Origin: Pinus tabuliformis
Taxonomy: Eukaryota; Streptophyta; Pinopsida; Pinales; Pinaceae
NCBI GenBank assembly: GCA_031772625.1
Contig: CM062820.1
Coordinates: 317,214,545-317,278,544, forward strand
DNA length: 64,000 bases
Direction of reading: 5' to 3'
Translations under genes and position numbers: made by a program
Notes under the pieces: generated by a model
The model's input: the letters and a program-made list of their open reading frames with translations, nothing else
What the model was told of the DNA's origin: nothing
Databases searched by the model: none
In this document: positions 22,347 to 33,674 of the stretch, piece after piece
Layout: each line of letters opens with the position of its first letter
Position numbering within the stretch: position 1 is the first letter of the stretch

Positions 22347-25300
22347 TGTCCAACCTTACCTGGGTTTAAAGCCATGTACCAAGGAACCGAAGCCCCCACT
22401 GAACCTCTCTACTTCATCAACCAAAGGAGGCCACAAGGATCTAGACCTTATCAGCAGGGGATGCAAGGGGCACCACAAGCTTATTATAACCCCAACCAAT
22501 CGACTCCCATGCCTTCTTGGGGTCCCCCTGCTCATCCTTCTTGGTCCATGCCTCCTCCATGGTCTTATCCACCTCAGTACCCTACACAACCTACTTCTCA
22601 TTCCTATCACTCACATGCCCAGCCGCAGCCTCAATGGAATGCACCTCAGTCGGGGTGGAGGCCCCAGTACAACACTCCACCCGCCATTTTGCCTCCACCA
22701 CCAGTTCAACCACAATCATTACCTCCTGCTCCTCCAAGGCAACCTCAAATGCCTGCTCAACCGAACCCGAACCCCAACAATAGACAGGCTCAGCAGGTAT
22801 ATACTGGGGAAACCTCATGTCCTACCTATGCTGTGGAGATCCAGGAGATCAATCTTAGATCTGGAAAGACTCTTCCAGATCGCCAACCTCCTCCCCCAGA
22901 GGATGAGGAAGACCATCAGGAGAGTGAACCAAAGCCTATTCCACCCTTTCCTGAGAGACTAACAGCCACCACACAACCCAACCCAGAGGAGGATGAGCTT
23001 CTGGGAGAGCTCAAGCAGTTGTGTGTAAAGATACCCATTCTCCAAGCTATCAAGGATGTGCCCATTTACAACAAATTGGTTAAGGAAAAGTGTTTCAAAC
23101 ACCCAGGCAGACGGAAGAAAGATGCCTCAACTATCAATGTCATAGGACAACTGTCTGACCTTATGCTAGGACAAGTCATCTGCCCAAAGTACCTAGATCC
23201 TGGAAGTCCTGTAGTAGATGTTCACATCAATGGCACCATTATCCCCCACACCTTGATTGATCTGGGGGCGGCCATCAATGTGATGACCAGGGATACCATG
23301 CTTAAACTCAATCTTCAGGGTTCCTTGAGGAAGACCTCAACAGTACTGCAATTAGCAGATCGCTCCACCGTGACTCCCGAAGGGATTGTGGAGGATGTCA
23401 TGGTCTCCATCGATTCTTGGGAATACCCTGCAGACTTCCTGGTTCTGCAACCAAAGGCCAAGCTTACTGGATATCCTATCATTTTGGGAAGGCCTTGGTT
23501 AGCTACTGCAGATGCTTACATAAGTTGTCGGGCAGGAAACATGACCATCAAAAATGGTCCCATGTCCAAGCAGCTAGTCCTATACCCTCCTGCCCAACCT
23601 TCTTTAGAACATGATTTACCACTCTGGTTGGAGGAAGGAGAAGAAGACGAGGTGTATTCAGCACCTCTGTGTACCCTAGATACCACTAAAAGAAACCCCC
23701 CAACCGAGGATGACTTGATTGAGACTCTGATCCAGAATCCACCTTCCAATGCACTACCCTTAGAGGAATTGGTGGAGAATGCCCAAGCTAGCACCTTGGT
23801 GGATCTCTGTACAACCAACCCTGATACTCCCAGAGTCAAGAATGTGGAGTTCGGCCCTGAGAAAGCATTGAAGATCAGCTCCTCCTTATCTCCTTCTCAG
23901 GAAAAGGAGCTGTGTAGTCTGTTGGCCAACCACCTAGATGCTTTTGCTTGGAGCTATAAGGAAATGAAAGGAGTCCATCCTTCGGTCTGTACTCATCATA
24001 TATACATCAAAGAGGATTGTAAACCAGTTAGGCAACCTCAGAGGAGAATGAATCCAGCCCTTAAAGACATTGTCAAGGAAGAATTGCAAAAACTGTTGGA
24101 TGCTGGATTCATCTACCCCATCTCAGATAGTGAATGGGTGTCCCCTCTAGTGTTGGTTCCCAAGAAGAATGGGAAGTGGAGAATCTGTGTGGATTACCGT
24201 GAACTGAAAAAAGCTACCAAGAAGGACCATTTCCCTCTACCTTTCATAGATCAAGTGTTGGATGGACTGGCAGGAAAGAAGTTCTTCTCTTTCCTGGATG
24301 GGTTTAGCGGGTACAATCAAATCCAAATCAGCCCGGAAGACCAAGATAAGACCACCTTCACTTGTCCTTGGGGTACCTTTGCCTACCGAGTCCTTCCCTT
24401 TGGGCTATGCAATGCTTCTGCTACTTTTCAGAGAGCTGTCTTGAGCATCTTCTCGGAGTTGGTCCATGATGCAGTGGAAATATACATGGATGACTTTACT
24501 CCTTATGGGGCCAACTTCCAGGAAGCATTGTCCAACTTGGGAAAAGTCCTAGCCAAATGTATTGAGATGAACCTGTCCCTCAGTCCTGAAAAATGTGAAT
24601 TCCTGATGACTGAAGGGACCGTGCTAGGCCATACCATTTCTTCCCAAGGATTGCAGGTGGATCCTAACAAAATTGCTCTCATCAAGAGGGTTCCACCTCC
24701 TCAAAAAGTAAGGGATGTCTGGAGTTTCTTGGGATTAGCAGGATACTACCGGAGATTCATTAAAGATTTCAGCAAGTTAGCCTCACCATTGTTTGGCCTA
24801 TTGGCAAAAGATGTGGAGTTTAAGTGGACTGACGATTGTCAGAAGAGTTTGAATGAGTTAAAGGACAAGTTGGTGTCAGCACCAATCTTGAGAGGTCCAA
24901 ACTGGGCCCTACCTTTCCACATCCACACTGATGCCTCAAACAAAGCCATAGGTGCAGCCTTAGGACAAGTTGAGCAAAAGCTTCCATATGCCATTTACTT
25001 CGTTAGAAAAAACTTGTCCAAAGCAGAACTGAATTACACTGTAACCGAGAAAGAGTTCTTAGCTGTAGTCCATGCACTAAACAAGTTCCGTCATTATATC
25101 ACTGGATATCAAACATTTGTACATACTGACCATGCTGCTATTAGATATTTGATGAATAAACCAGATGTGAATGCTCGTATTATTAGATGGTTACTTTTAT
25201 TGCAGCAGTTTGATTTAACCATTGTTGATAAACCAGGTAGAGAAAATGTTGTTGCTGACTTTTTATCTAGATTGGATTTGTCTGCAGATGAAGATGGGAC

Positions 25301-26686
25301 GGTGGATGACCAGATGCCTGATGAGCATCTGTTTGCTATCTCAGTACTCTCTCCATGGTTTGCTGATATAGCAAACTACCTTGTTTCAGCTCAGTTCCCT
25401 CCACACCTCTCTTCAAAAGAGAAGAGCAGAATCATCAGAAAAAGTGCCTCATTTACTTGGATCGGGGGCAACCTGTTCAAGCTTGGCCCCGATCAGATCT
25501 TAAGGCGTTGTGTAAGGGAAGAGGAAGTCTTTGACATCCTCCTCACCTGTCATGATGGGCCTTGTGGAGGACATTTTGCAGCAAAGAGAACTACCTTCAA
25601 GATCCTGCAGGCAGGCTACTATTGGCCCACACTTCATCAAGATGTCAGAAGATATGTCAGCCAGTGTGACCAATGCCAAAGAATGGGGAAACCGACCCAA
25701 AGGGATGAGATGCCTCTCCAACCTCAAGTGACTCTTGAGCCATTTGAGAAGTGGGGCATGGACTTTGTGGGTCCAATCAATCCCTCTTCGAGGCAGAGAT
25801 CCTACATCATTGTGTGTACTGACTACTTGACAAAGTGGGCAGAGACTAAAGCAATCAAAGCAGCAACAGAAGAGAAGGTGGTCGAGTTCTTAAGAGAGAA
25901 CATCTTCTATAAGTTTGGCTATCCAAGGGAGCTGGTCACCGATCAAGGGAGCCAGTTCACCTCCAACATGGTCGAAGATCTACTAGCTCATCACAAGATC
26001 AAGCATAGGACTTCCACCCCTATCATCCTCAAGCAAATGGGCAGGTGGAAGTCACCAATAGAGCATTAGAAGGGATCTTGACCAAAGTGGTGAGCAGCAG
26101 CAGAAAAGATTGGGCAGATCGCCTGGTTGAGGCCACATGGGCTTACAACACCACTTGGAAGACCACCACCGGCTTCACACCTTATGAGCTGGTCTATGGG
26201 AAGAAAGCTTTGCTGTCCATTGAGTTTGAGTATAACACTTTGAGGATGGCAGCTCAGCTGGATCTAGATCTCAGCCATGCACAACAAGAAAGGCTATTGC
26301 AGCTGAATGGACTGGATGAGCACCGCATGCAGGCCCTCCTTCACTCAGAAGTGGTTCAACTTCAGAGGAAGGTGTGGCATGACCAACATCTCCATGACAA
26401 GCAATTTCAGCCGGGAGATTGGGCTTTGTTGTATGATTTCAGATACAAAGATTTCAAGGGGAAGTTGAGAACCAGATGGCTGGGACCATATTCAGTGGAA
26501 AAGTGTCATGACAATGGATCTGTCCTCATTCGAACCATTGATGAGGAAGCCATTCCCATGCTTGTCAATGGGCATCGATTGAAGATCTACAGGAAGCCTC
26601 TCTCAAGACAAGAGTTCATCAAAACAATGGAGAAGGCAGTATTGGTCATAGAGAAGGGTCCTGCCCCTGCTTTGGGCACACCTTGA
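22347..26686 (+). pseudogene. pol: Pol of the Athila-like element: protease, RT, RNase H, integrase
   Basis: Open from 22347 to 26069, continued in the next frame to 26686. A proline/glutamine-rich linker (22440-22800) is followed by the protease (IDLGAAINVM near 23259, D-L-G-A), reverse transcriptase (WVSPLVLVPKKNGKWR, FPLPFIDQVLDGL, catalytic YMDD at about 24483), RNase H (IHTDASNKAIGAALG, TVTEKEFLAV, VHTDHAAIRYL) and integrase (zinc finger H-H-C-C at 25540-25680, first Asp in WGMDFVGP, second in TDQGSQF). A 1-bp deletion at about 26020 splits the integrase before its catalytic Glu (QVEVTNR), which lies in the second frame with the GPY-like end (WLGPYSVEKC). Without repair the integrase is inactive. 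Confidence 0.9.
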
Positions 26687-26690
26687 AGAA

Positions 26691-26692
<2 letters not shown>

Positions 26693-26724
<32 letters not shown>
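26693..26724 (+). repeat. poly(A) run of about 32 bases
   Basis: A homopolymer of A starts seven bases after the pol stop; further A-rich runs close each of the following 109-bp repeats (26825-26847, 26935-26978). Confidence 0.8.
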
Positions 26725-26726
<2 letters not shown>

Positions 26727-26740
26727 ATAAAAAAATAATA

Positions 26741-26935
26741 AAGATCCTTGGGTGAAAACCTTTCTGAGGCGCCCAAGGCAGGTGGTAGGGGTGAAAACCT
26801 CATTGAGGCGCCCCTGCTATCTTTCAAAAAAAAAAAGAAAAAAGAGATAAAGATCCTTGAGTGAAAACCTCTCTGAGGCGCTTAAGGCAGGTGGTAGGGG
26901 TGAAAACCTCATTGAGGCGCCCCTGCTATCTTTCA

Positions 26936-26967
<32 letters not shown>

Positions 26968-26980
26968 AAAGAAAAAAACA
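26741..26980 (+). repeat. 109-bp tandem duplication of paired GGTGAAAACC hairpins
   Basis: The unit at 26741 recurs at 26850 and starts a third time at 26980 (AAGATCC). Each unit has two hairpins: CTTGGGTGAAAACC...GGCGCCCAAG and AGGGGTGAAAACC...GGCGCCCCT. Arms differ (CTTGGG/CCCAAG; AGGGG/CCCCT) but pair, while TGAAAACC and GAGGCG are constant. In the second unit the first hairpin arms are CTTGAG and CTTAAG. A similar GGTGAAAACC...GGGCGCC string is familiar from 3' regions of other plant Ty3 elements. Confidence 0.7.
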
Positions 26981-27150
26981 AGATCCATAAGTTATTTGCA
27001 TGCAGATTGCAGGTGTTCTATGGAGGAGAGGAAGCCTCTCAACTCAAGGTCAAAGGTCCTTATCATGCAGCCAGGACACCTCACCAGCACCTCCTCCAAG
27101 AGTGCTTATGTTCTTCAAGGTATGTGCACTTTCAATTATAAATCGAGTCT

Positions 27151-27274
27151 CCTACAGGAAGACACAGATTTTCTACAGGAAGGTGCCAGTTTCTACAGGA
27201 AGGTGCAAATTTCTACAGGAAGAGCTGCCTGTCTACAGGAAGCTCTGTATTTCTACAGGAAACTTCCTGTAGAA
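27151..27274 (+). repeat. 20-bp phased CTACAGGA array with terminal palindrome
   Basis: CTACAGGA starts at 27152, 27173, 27193, 27213, 27233 and 27253: spacing 21, then 20 four times. The sequence between is not conserved. The last copy and an inverted one form the palindrome TTCTACAGGAA-AC-TTCCTGTAGAA at 27251-27274. Confidence 0.85.
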
Positions 27275-28302
27275 GCTCAGAACGGCCCAGAATGTGTTTC
27301 ATGAACAAATCTGATGACCACGGGTTGGTGTGGACGCATGCAAGCCTCTTTTGGGCCCATGCACGACGCTGTTACCTTGCTCCACCACCCATGTCGACAT
27401 GCGGCCAAGTCCCTGCACCAACAAAGGAAACCGATGAGTTCTCGCGGGAAAGCCATTTCCAAAGGTAACAAATGACGAGATCTCATACCATATGCATCAA
27501 GAGCGCTGGGATCATGATCGAGAAGCCAGAACCGCCATCGTGCAGCATGCACCCAAGGAGAAAGGACTGTGACGAGACCCCTCGCGGGGATCTTGTAACA
27601 GTTCAACCTGCTCGAGTGAATACCGTCCACAGCACCGCCATCCGAGATGAAACGCGGGCGCATGCAAGCAAAACCATCCACTCCAGCGTTGGCAGCCTGT
27701 AACCTCGAGCTTCCGGGTCTGTGTAAGACGCGTGCAGCAGGTAGATCCGTCATCCAAAAACTGAAAATCGTGTGCAGACGCGCGCAGGTAAGTGTCTCAA
27801 CCTTCCATCAAATCGCATGAGTATTACTTTGATTTGTTTGCATGGCGTAGAAATGAATGGTTGAGCGGCCGTAAGGCCAGTTGACTGGCCACGTCGGCTA
27901 GTTATGGTATAGTTGGATGATCGGGTGGTAGCCACGACACAGAAAACACGCAGCACGCACGTGAAGATAGTCCCGTCAACCCAGAACCGAGTTTAACCGA
28001 AAAGGGCGGCGGCAGATCTGTGGGAATGAATGCGGCAGCGAGTGAATATGCAGGCAAATGATGGGTGACGTCACCCAACGGTCCGGCGGGGACAGCTCAC
28101 CCCCCGCGCCACGAGATGCGCCGATTCAAAATCTAATCGGCTAGATTATGCACATGTATTCATCAACCTCCACTTCAAAACTCGAGTGGCTCTTATGATT
28201 TCCTCGGCACGTTGATACGCCAAGCTTTCGGCTACCAGAACACCGGTGAAGCGCACCTCAACCGCAGTCCAATTGCAGTCCTCCCCGAAGTTTGCACACT
28301 GC

Positions 28303-28379
28303 TCCTACAGGAACAGTTTCTACAGGAACGCAGTCCTACAGGAAGCAGTCTCTACAGGAACGTAGTCTTCTACAGGAAC
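28303..28379 (+). repeat. second CTACAGGA cluster
   Basis: Octamer copies start at 28305, 28320, 28336, 28352 and 28370, spaced 15-18 bp, each followed by AACG, AGCA or similar. Confidence 0.8.
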
Positions 28380-28662
28380 GCGGGTGTTCACGTAAAAAAA
28401 AAAGGTGGCCGAGTAACAAGGTAACCCTGGACTCCTCATGCAATTGATCATTTAAGGTGGTAGGATTGTCAGTTACTGTCTGGGTAAATGAGGAAGTAGA
28501 CAAATTGCTGTCTGTGTGCCCATACTGCAATGCTACAGGATTGTTGAGTGGTTAGACTGTGTTGTAAAATTTTTGTGGGTTATACGCATTGTTCTGCACT
28601 CTGTCACCGAAACTAAACTCTCTTCCACCATCACCACCTCCGGTTAAGAAAATTGTGCCATC

Positions 28663-31509
28663 ATGCTGGGTGGATTTATCAGGCGAGAGCCCACTGATTC
28701 AACCACACTGAGGAGAAATCAGGCAGTGGTAGAGCTCTTTACACAAGCACAGTGGATGTCTTTTTGTGAAAAGTTGCAGGGGTACGATGAGGAAGTGGCC
28801 GAGGAATTCTTGCAGGCCCTGAGGCCAAAATCCAAGGTGCTGGCCACAGTCAATTTCAGAGGCCTAAGCCTCAAGATCACCCCGGAGTCTATCAGTAGAA
28901 TCACTGAGCTTCCTATGGGTCTCCCGTGGGATAAAGAAGAACGAAAGCTAAGCCAGCAAGCCAAGAAAGAGTTCTTCCCACCTGAAGAATCATTCACAGA
29001 GGACAAAAATGGGGTGAGAAGGACAAGCTTGTTGCCACCATGGAACGAAGTCAGTTTGCAAATTATGAAATATATCACCTGTGAGGGTCGTTACAGCATC
29101 GTATATGCATATCATTTCAGGCTGCTCACCGAATTAAGACACCGGATCAATCTTCCTGTAGAGCAGAAATTAAGCATTCCTTATTTCCTGTTACAATCCT
29201 TGATTGAGTGCGCTACAAAGTTCAAAGATGGTATACCAGATCAAGTCGCACACCATGGGCTGATCAAATTGCTTGTGGAGGATGCACTGCACTCATATAA
29301 AGTTCCCCTCTCCTGGGAGTCATTTAGGAATCTAACATGAGATGGGGACATAAAAATGCTAGTCGAAGCTAGTGGCTCCTCCAGCGGTGAAGAACAAGAA
29401 GCAGAGGCCGAGGAAAAGAAGGAAACTAGCCCAAGTACCCCAACTACCATGCAGGAGAAGCAGCACGAAGAAAAAGATGCTGAAGAAAAAGCTGACTCCC
29501 CCATCCTGTCAGCGAGGGAAATAAGGTCAAAGAGCAGAAGGGACAAAGTTGGGGCAGGCCACGTCAGCCCAATTACCTCTCCAGCACTCACAAGCAAACA
29601 AAAAGATAAAACCCCTGCAGCAAAGTGAGCGAAAGTGAAGACACCCGTCACTACAGGAAAGGAGAAGCAGGCTTCTATAGGAAGCCCGAAAACAGCTTCT
29701 ACAGGAAGCACAAAAGCACAGAAACAGGCTTCTACAGGAAGCCATGCAAAATCAAAATCAAAGGAGCAGAGGGTGGATGTTCTGGCCAGGGAGGCAGCGG
29801 CTGTATTAGCTGGCCTTAGTACGCCACCTAAGCCAAAAGGAAAGAGGAAGAGGGACCCTCCTCTCTACTTCAAAGCCCGGAGAAGTGTTCGGATAAAAAC
29901 AGGGAAACCACAGACGCAGTCCAGCAGCCCAATTGTCATCAAAGACACCCCTGCTTCTCCCAAAGAAAAATCACCCTCAAAGATTACAGTTACCTACGAA
30001 AAGGGAAGTCCAAAGAAGAACACATGGCAAGAAAGGTTAGATCTGTTGGATGAAAAAACCCAGCTACAGGAAGCCAAAAATGTCCTACAGGATACTTTGG
30101 CTCGGCTACAGGAAACCGAACAAAGAGAAGGGGAAGGACCCTCGTCACCGAAGAAGGGTGAGCTAGCACCTCCTGGAGAGGAAGAAAGAGAACATATCCC
30201 TGAACCTAGCCCTTCACCGAATCTGAACTCCTACTACACCTTCTTGGAGGCGGGAAAGATCATACCGCAAAAATTTACTGTACCTCTATTTTTTGAACTA
30301 GAGAAAGAAAGAGTCCGTTCCCACACATGGATGCAGATCGCTAAATCAAAGGGTGTGGCAGACATAGGCCCTTTACAAGATCAACTCAGGGAGGTCAGGA
30401 GTGAATTCACCATGGCAAAACATGTGGCTAGTTGCCAACATGCGCTTCTACAGGAAGAAAACCAGAAGTTGAAATTGCAGCTACAGGAGCTAAGGGCAGG
30501 GGTAGGAACCTCCTCCAAGGACACCACAAATGAGCAGCAAGGAAAACAAGAGCTGAACACCCATCTTGAGGGGCCAATTACACTTCTACAGGAAACAAGA
30601 CAGTAGGGCCAAATTGAAACACAAGCTCTGAAAGAGCAGCTGAAACAAAAGGAAACACAATTGGCCTGCATGGCCAGTTGGGCCATGGAAGCCCTGCAGT
30701 GCAGACATCCTGCAAAGTCTTATGGGTTGTACTTAAAGGATCAGTGGCTACAGTTCCAGATAAACACATTAGCACAAAGAGGTATTGCACAAGTCCATAA
30801 CCCACAACAATTTGCCGAATTATGCAATACTAGCTCAGCAGAAGACAAAGCCAAGCTAGCAGAATTCTATATCCACAATCTGGTTTTGCCTAATGAAGTC
30901 TCTTGGGATCCCAATATCGCCTTGGGTGATATGCAGTTGATGGCCTTCGCTTCATGGCTAAATCATGAGGATCAGAGAGCAACTGAAGAAAAATCGGTCA
31001 TGAGCCGAGAAGTGAGTGAGCCACTGTACATTCGAGCAGAACCAGAGGATCCGGTTGCTCTCATCTCAGCCCGCCAACAGTTCTCTAATGATCCCACAGC
31101 TTCCTTGAGATTTATGGACCAGTAGGCCCAAGCAATAGCCCACTTTGAAGACATGGAAAGATTATTGGGAGAAACTGCTGCCCAGGCATGTGCACGCAGG
31201 TGGCATACTTTGGCACATAGTTTGAAGATCCGGGAATACCATACCCCAACCCGGATGAGGGAAGCATTAGCAAAAGTGAACCTTTACAAGAAATCCATGC
31301 AAAGACTTCAGGCCAGCTGGATTGGCCTTAAACTCATCCCCCCATTGCTGCTAGGATTGGCTGAAGGAAGTACAGAGAAAGATGACAATGCACAATGGGA
31401 AGAGGTGGACAAAACAGCCGGGTTTCATATCAACAAAGAAAACATCACCACAGAAGCTTGGGATGTAAGGGGAGCAGTGAAAGCCATGAAGGATGAGGAT
31501 CTTGACTGA
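28663..31509 (+). pseudogene. extra ORF of the Athila-like element (949 codons, four nonsense mutations)
   Basis: One frame runs from ATG at 28663 to TGA at 31507, broken only by TGA 29338, TGA 29626, TAG 30604 and TAG 31123. The N-terminal 225 residues (FCEKLQGYDEEVAEEFLQAL, ITELPMGLPWDKEE, RYSIVYAYHFRLLTELRHRI) resemble the plant transposon protein domain of Athila extra ORFs. The middle is acidic then basic, with a nuclear-signal-like KGKRKRDPP near 29838. The rest is coiled coil (LQEAKNVLQDTLARLQETEQ) and a C-terminal conserved part. I see no clear transmembrane segment, so envelope function is not supported. The position after pol is usual for Athila extra ORFs; its role is unknown. Confidence 0.8.
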
Positions 31510-31529
31510 GTTGCTCAAGGATGAGCAAA

Positions 31530-31545
31530 TGGTTCAGCTGGGGGG
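31530..31545 (+). promoter_or_regulatory. polypurine tract of the Athila-like element
   Basis: CAGCTGGGGGG lies directly before TGATGATGAGCCCC, the proposed left edge of the 3' LTR. It primes plus-strand synthesis. Placement is inferred, since the 5' LTR lacks the matching edge. Confidence 0.55.
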
Positions 31546-33674
31546 TGATGATGAGCCCCAATTTTGGTACAATTTGGGCTCATTTTGGCCTATTCTACCT
31601 GCTCAAACCATTCATTTTTTATTGCTTATGCATGCATTTCTTAGTTTATTCATGTTGTTTGTAGGAAGAAGGGTAGGCACTCTATCTACGTGACTAATGC
31701 ATTATGATTCCAGGTTTTGGCATTAAAAGGGAGCAAAAGACAACGAAAAAGGAGACAAGGAGACAATGAGGTGGCACTGCTGGTTTTTAGGAGAGGATGT
31801 CCACGGTCTTGGGACATTCCTCGTGATTCCCACCAAGAACTCCGAGCTCCAATCCATCTCCCCTCCGAGCTTAGAAGAAGCCAGCTGTTCTACAGGAACA
31901 TCAGTTACAACTGTTCTACAGGAACAACAATTATGACTGTCCTACAGGATCAGCAGTTAAACTCTAGTTGGACAGCCGAGCTCCTAAAATCAAGGACACT
32001 TGTTGGATCATTGTTTTGCATAAGTATAGAGGCCGTAGCCTTTGATAGGTTGTTGAAACTTTCGCATTACTATTGTAATTTTTGAGCACAGCTCGGTGTT
32101 AGTTCTTGTTGTAAGCCAGTTTTGGCATAACATCAGTTATGAATAAAGAAGGCAGATTTTGATCTAGCTCTGAGTTTTCTTAAGGAGACTATAGCTCTCA
32201 GGTTAGGGCCCAACCTGAGAGCCATAGATCCCCTCTGCTGTAGTGTTGTTTGCATTTCATTTCAACACTCTGAGTTTTCATTTTCACATGCAATTTGAAT
32301 TACAGGTTGTTGAATTAGTCTTTTTCATGAGTTTAGATAGGATTTGCTTATGGTAAATTTGTTTCCAGTTGCTTAGGTTAGCAGAGGATAGATATAATCT
32401 ATTGGAGCTCCAGCAAAAAGGTTGTTAAGGCTCACTGCCATCTCCCTTAGAGATTGGGGTGCAGTCCATAACTAACCACCAAAAATACGCATTTCTTTAC
32501 TTGATGATTGCTGCAATACAGTCACGGTTATGTTAGATGCTTCCATATCATTCACACCTGCACCACACACCTTCATCACCGCTTCATACACATTTCTCTT
32601 CACGTTTTGGATTGCTGTTCATTGAATTTATACGCACAGGTAGTTTAGGTTAATGCATTTTCGGTTTGGTGACAGTCATAAGCATTTGTTTCATTTACAC
32701 TGCTCTCTCTCGTTCCATTACCTCATTCTCCATCTTGGTCACGCATGCAAACACATCTTTGACCTCTGTTCCGCTCTGTTTTCTCCCATAGTCTTTCACT
32801 CCTCACGTACTTCCATTCTCTAGCCCTTTTGTTGACCTAGCCCTCTATCTTCCAACCTACTTCCTACACTCATTTCCCATCCTATTCCTCCACTTCTGAG
32901 CCATCACCAGCCTTATTCCTACCTTACACATCTCCCCCTACCATTCCATCACTCACCCATCACTTCGAACACTCACGGTAGGTCATCCTGTAGCAATTCG
33001 TAGACATCCTGTAGAAATCTCTGCGTATCCTGTAGGATCCCCTGCAGACATCCTGTAGGAGGCCACTCACTCGGTTGCTGAGCTTCTGAATGCGAGGAAT
33101 CTCTGTGGATGGATGCTAAGGATCCCTAGGGACCTCTCCTAGCCTCCCCAACCTGTCCCACGCTTTCCTTCCTTCTCCATCCCATCTGCACAACCAAACC
33201 CTAGTTAGCACAAAATCACAATCATTCCATCCACTTAAAGGAAAAATACAAAAACATGTCTTTTATGATGCAAGTAGCTTAGATCCATGCATTTCCACTT
33301 ATTAGAGGTAACAGTAGCATTGGTAGAGGTTTCATTCACATTCTTTGCATTGTAGAGGATAGACTAGTTAAATTAGGGTTTCCTAGGTTTACATGCTTTG
33401 ATTTGCTTTCAGTTCATTTTTGTCAAGTAAAGTAGCTTCCCTTTGAGAATAGCTTTCGTCCATCAATTAGAAAGCTTCTTCTGAGAGCCTATAGAAGTTG
33501 GCTTGAGCCCTAGCGGACTTGTGCCAGCTGACCAAGTGACAACTGCGACAAGAGCTAGTACTTGTGCATATAGCACCGTCGCTTCCAAGTTTGTACGAAC
33601 TACCGGGTTGATAAAATGAGAGACAGGAAGCCCCAGGAGTTGTAGCATTCTTGCTACAATACTGGAGCTCACCA
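31546..33674 (+). mobile_element. 3' LTR of the Athila-like element
   Basis: TGATGATGAGCC...GCTCACCA, about 2129 bp. Only 32659-33674 has a counterpart at the 5' end. It carries CTACAGGA at 31890, 31916 and 31942 and inverted copies at 32986, 33007, 33028 and 33051. AATAAA lies near 32143. The left boundary rests on the purine tract and on the lack of a purine tract at 32659. Confidence 0.65.

Larger units (their letters stand above)
27001..28662 (+). other. spacer between pol and extra ORF, with CTACAGGA arrays
   Basis: Non-coding and in part G+C-rich. It holds two octamer arrays (27151-27274 and 28303-28379) and the 14-bp perfect palindrome GGGTGACGTCACCC at 28063-28076. No conserved frame is seen. 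Confidence 0.6.
19870..33674 (+). mobile_element. Athila-like Ty3 LTR retrotransposon, recent
   Basis: Order: partial 5' LTR, tRNA-Asp primer site, leader, gag, pol (protease, reverse transcriptase, RNase H, integrase), structured spacer, extra ORF, polypurine tract and 3' LTR. The 1016 bp common to both LTRs differ at about 14 sites by eye (about 1.4%) with no indel, so insertion is fairly recent. Coding damage is light: one nonsense and one 1-bp deletion in gag-pol, four nonsense changes in the extra ORF. tRNA-Asp primer, pol type and extra 3' ORF point to the Athila lineage. It ends inside the reverse transcriptase of an older element. Confidence 0.9.

Noticed and set aside
27151..27274. 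CRISPR array (regular short repeats)
   Set aside because: Repeats are only 8-10 bp, spacers about 10-12 bp, the setting is a plant retroelement; the spacing is too small for CRISPR.
29241..30805. Several long minus-strand frames opposite the extra ORF
   Set aside because: Antisense shadows of a Ser/Glu/Lys-rich coding frame.
28663..31509. Recoded stops or readthrough as explanation for the split extra ORF
   Set aside because: Four stops of two kinds at unrelated positions without common context, plus the same kind of stops in the copia element, fit mutation better than recoding.
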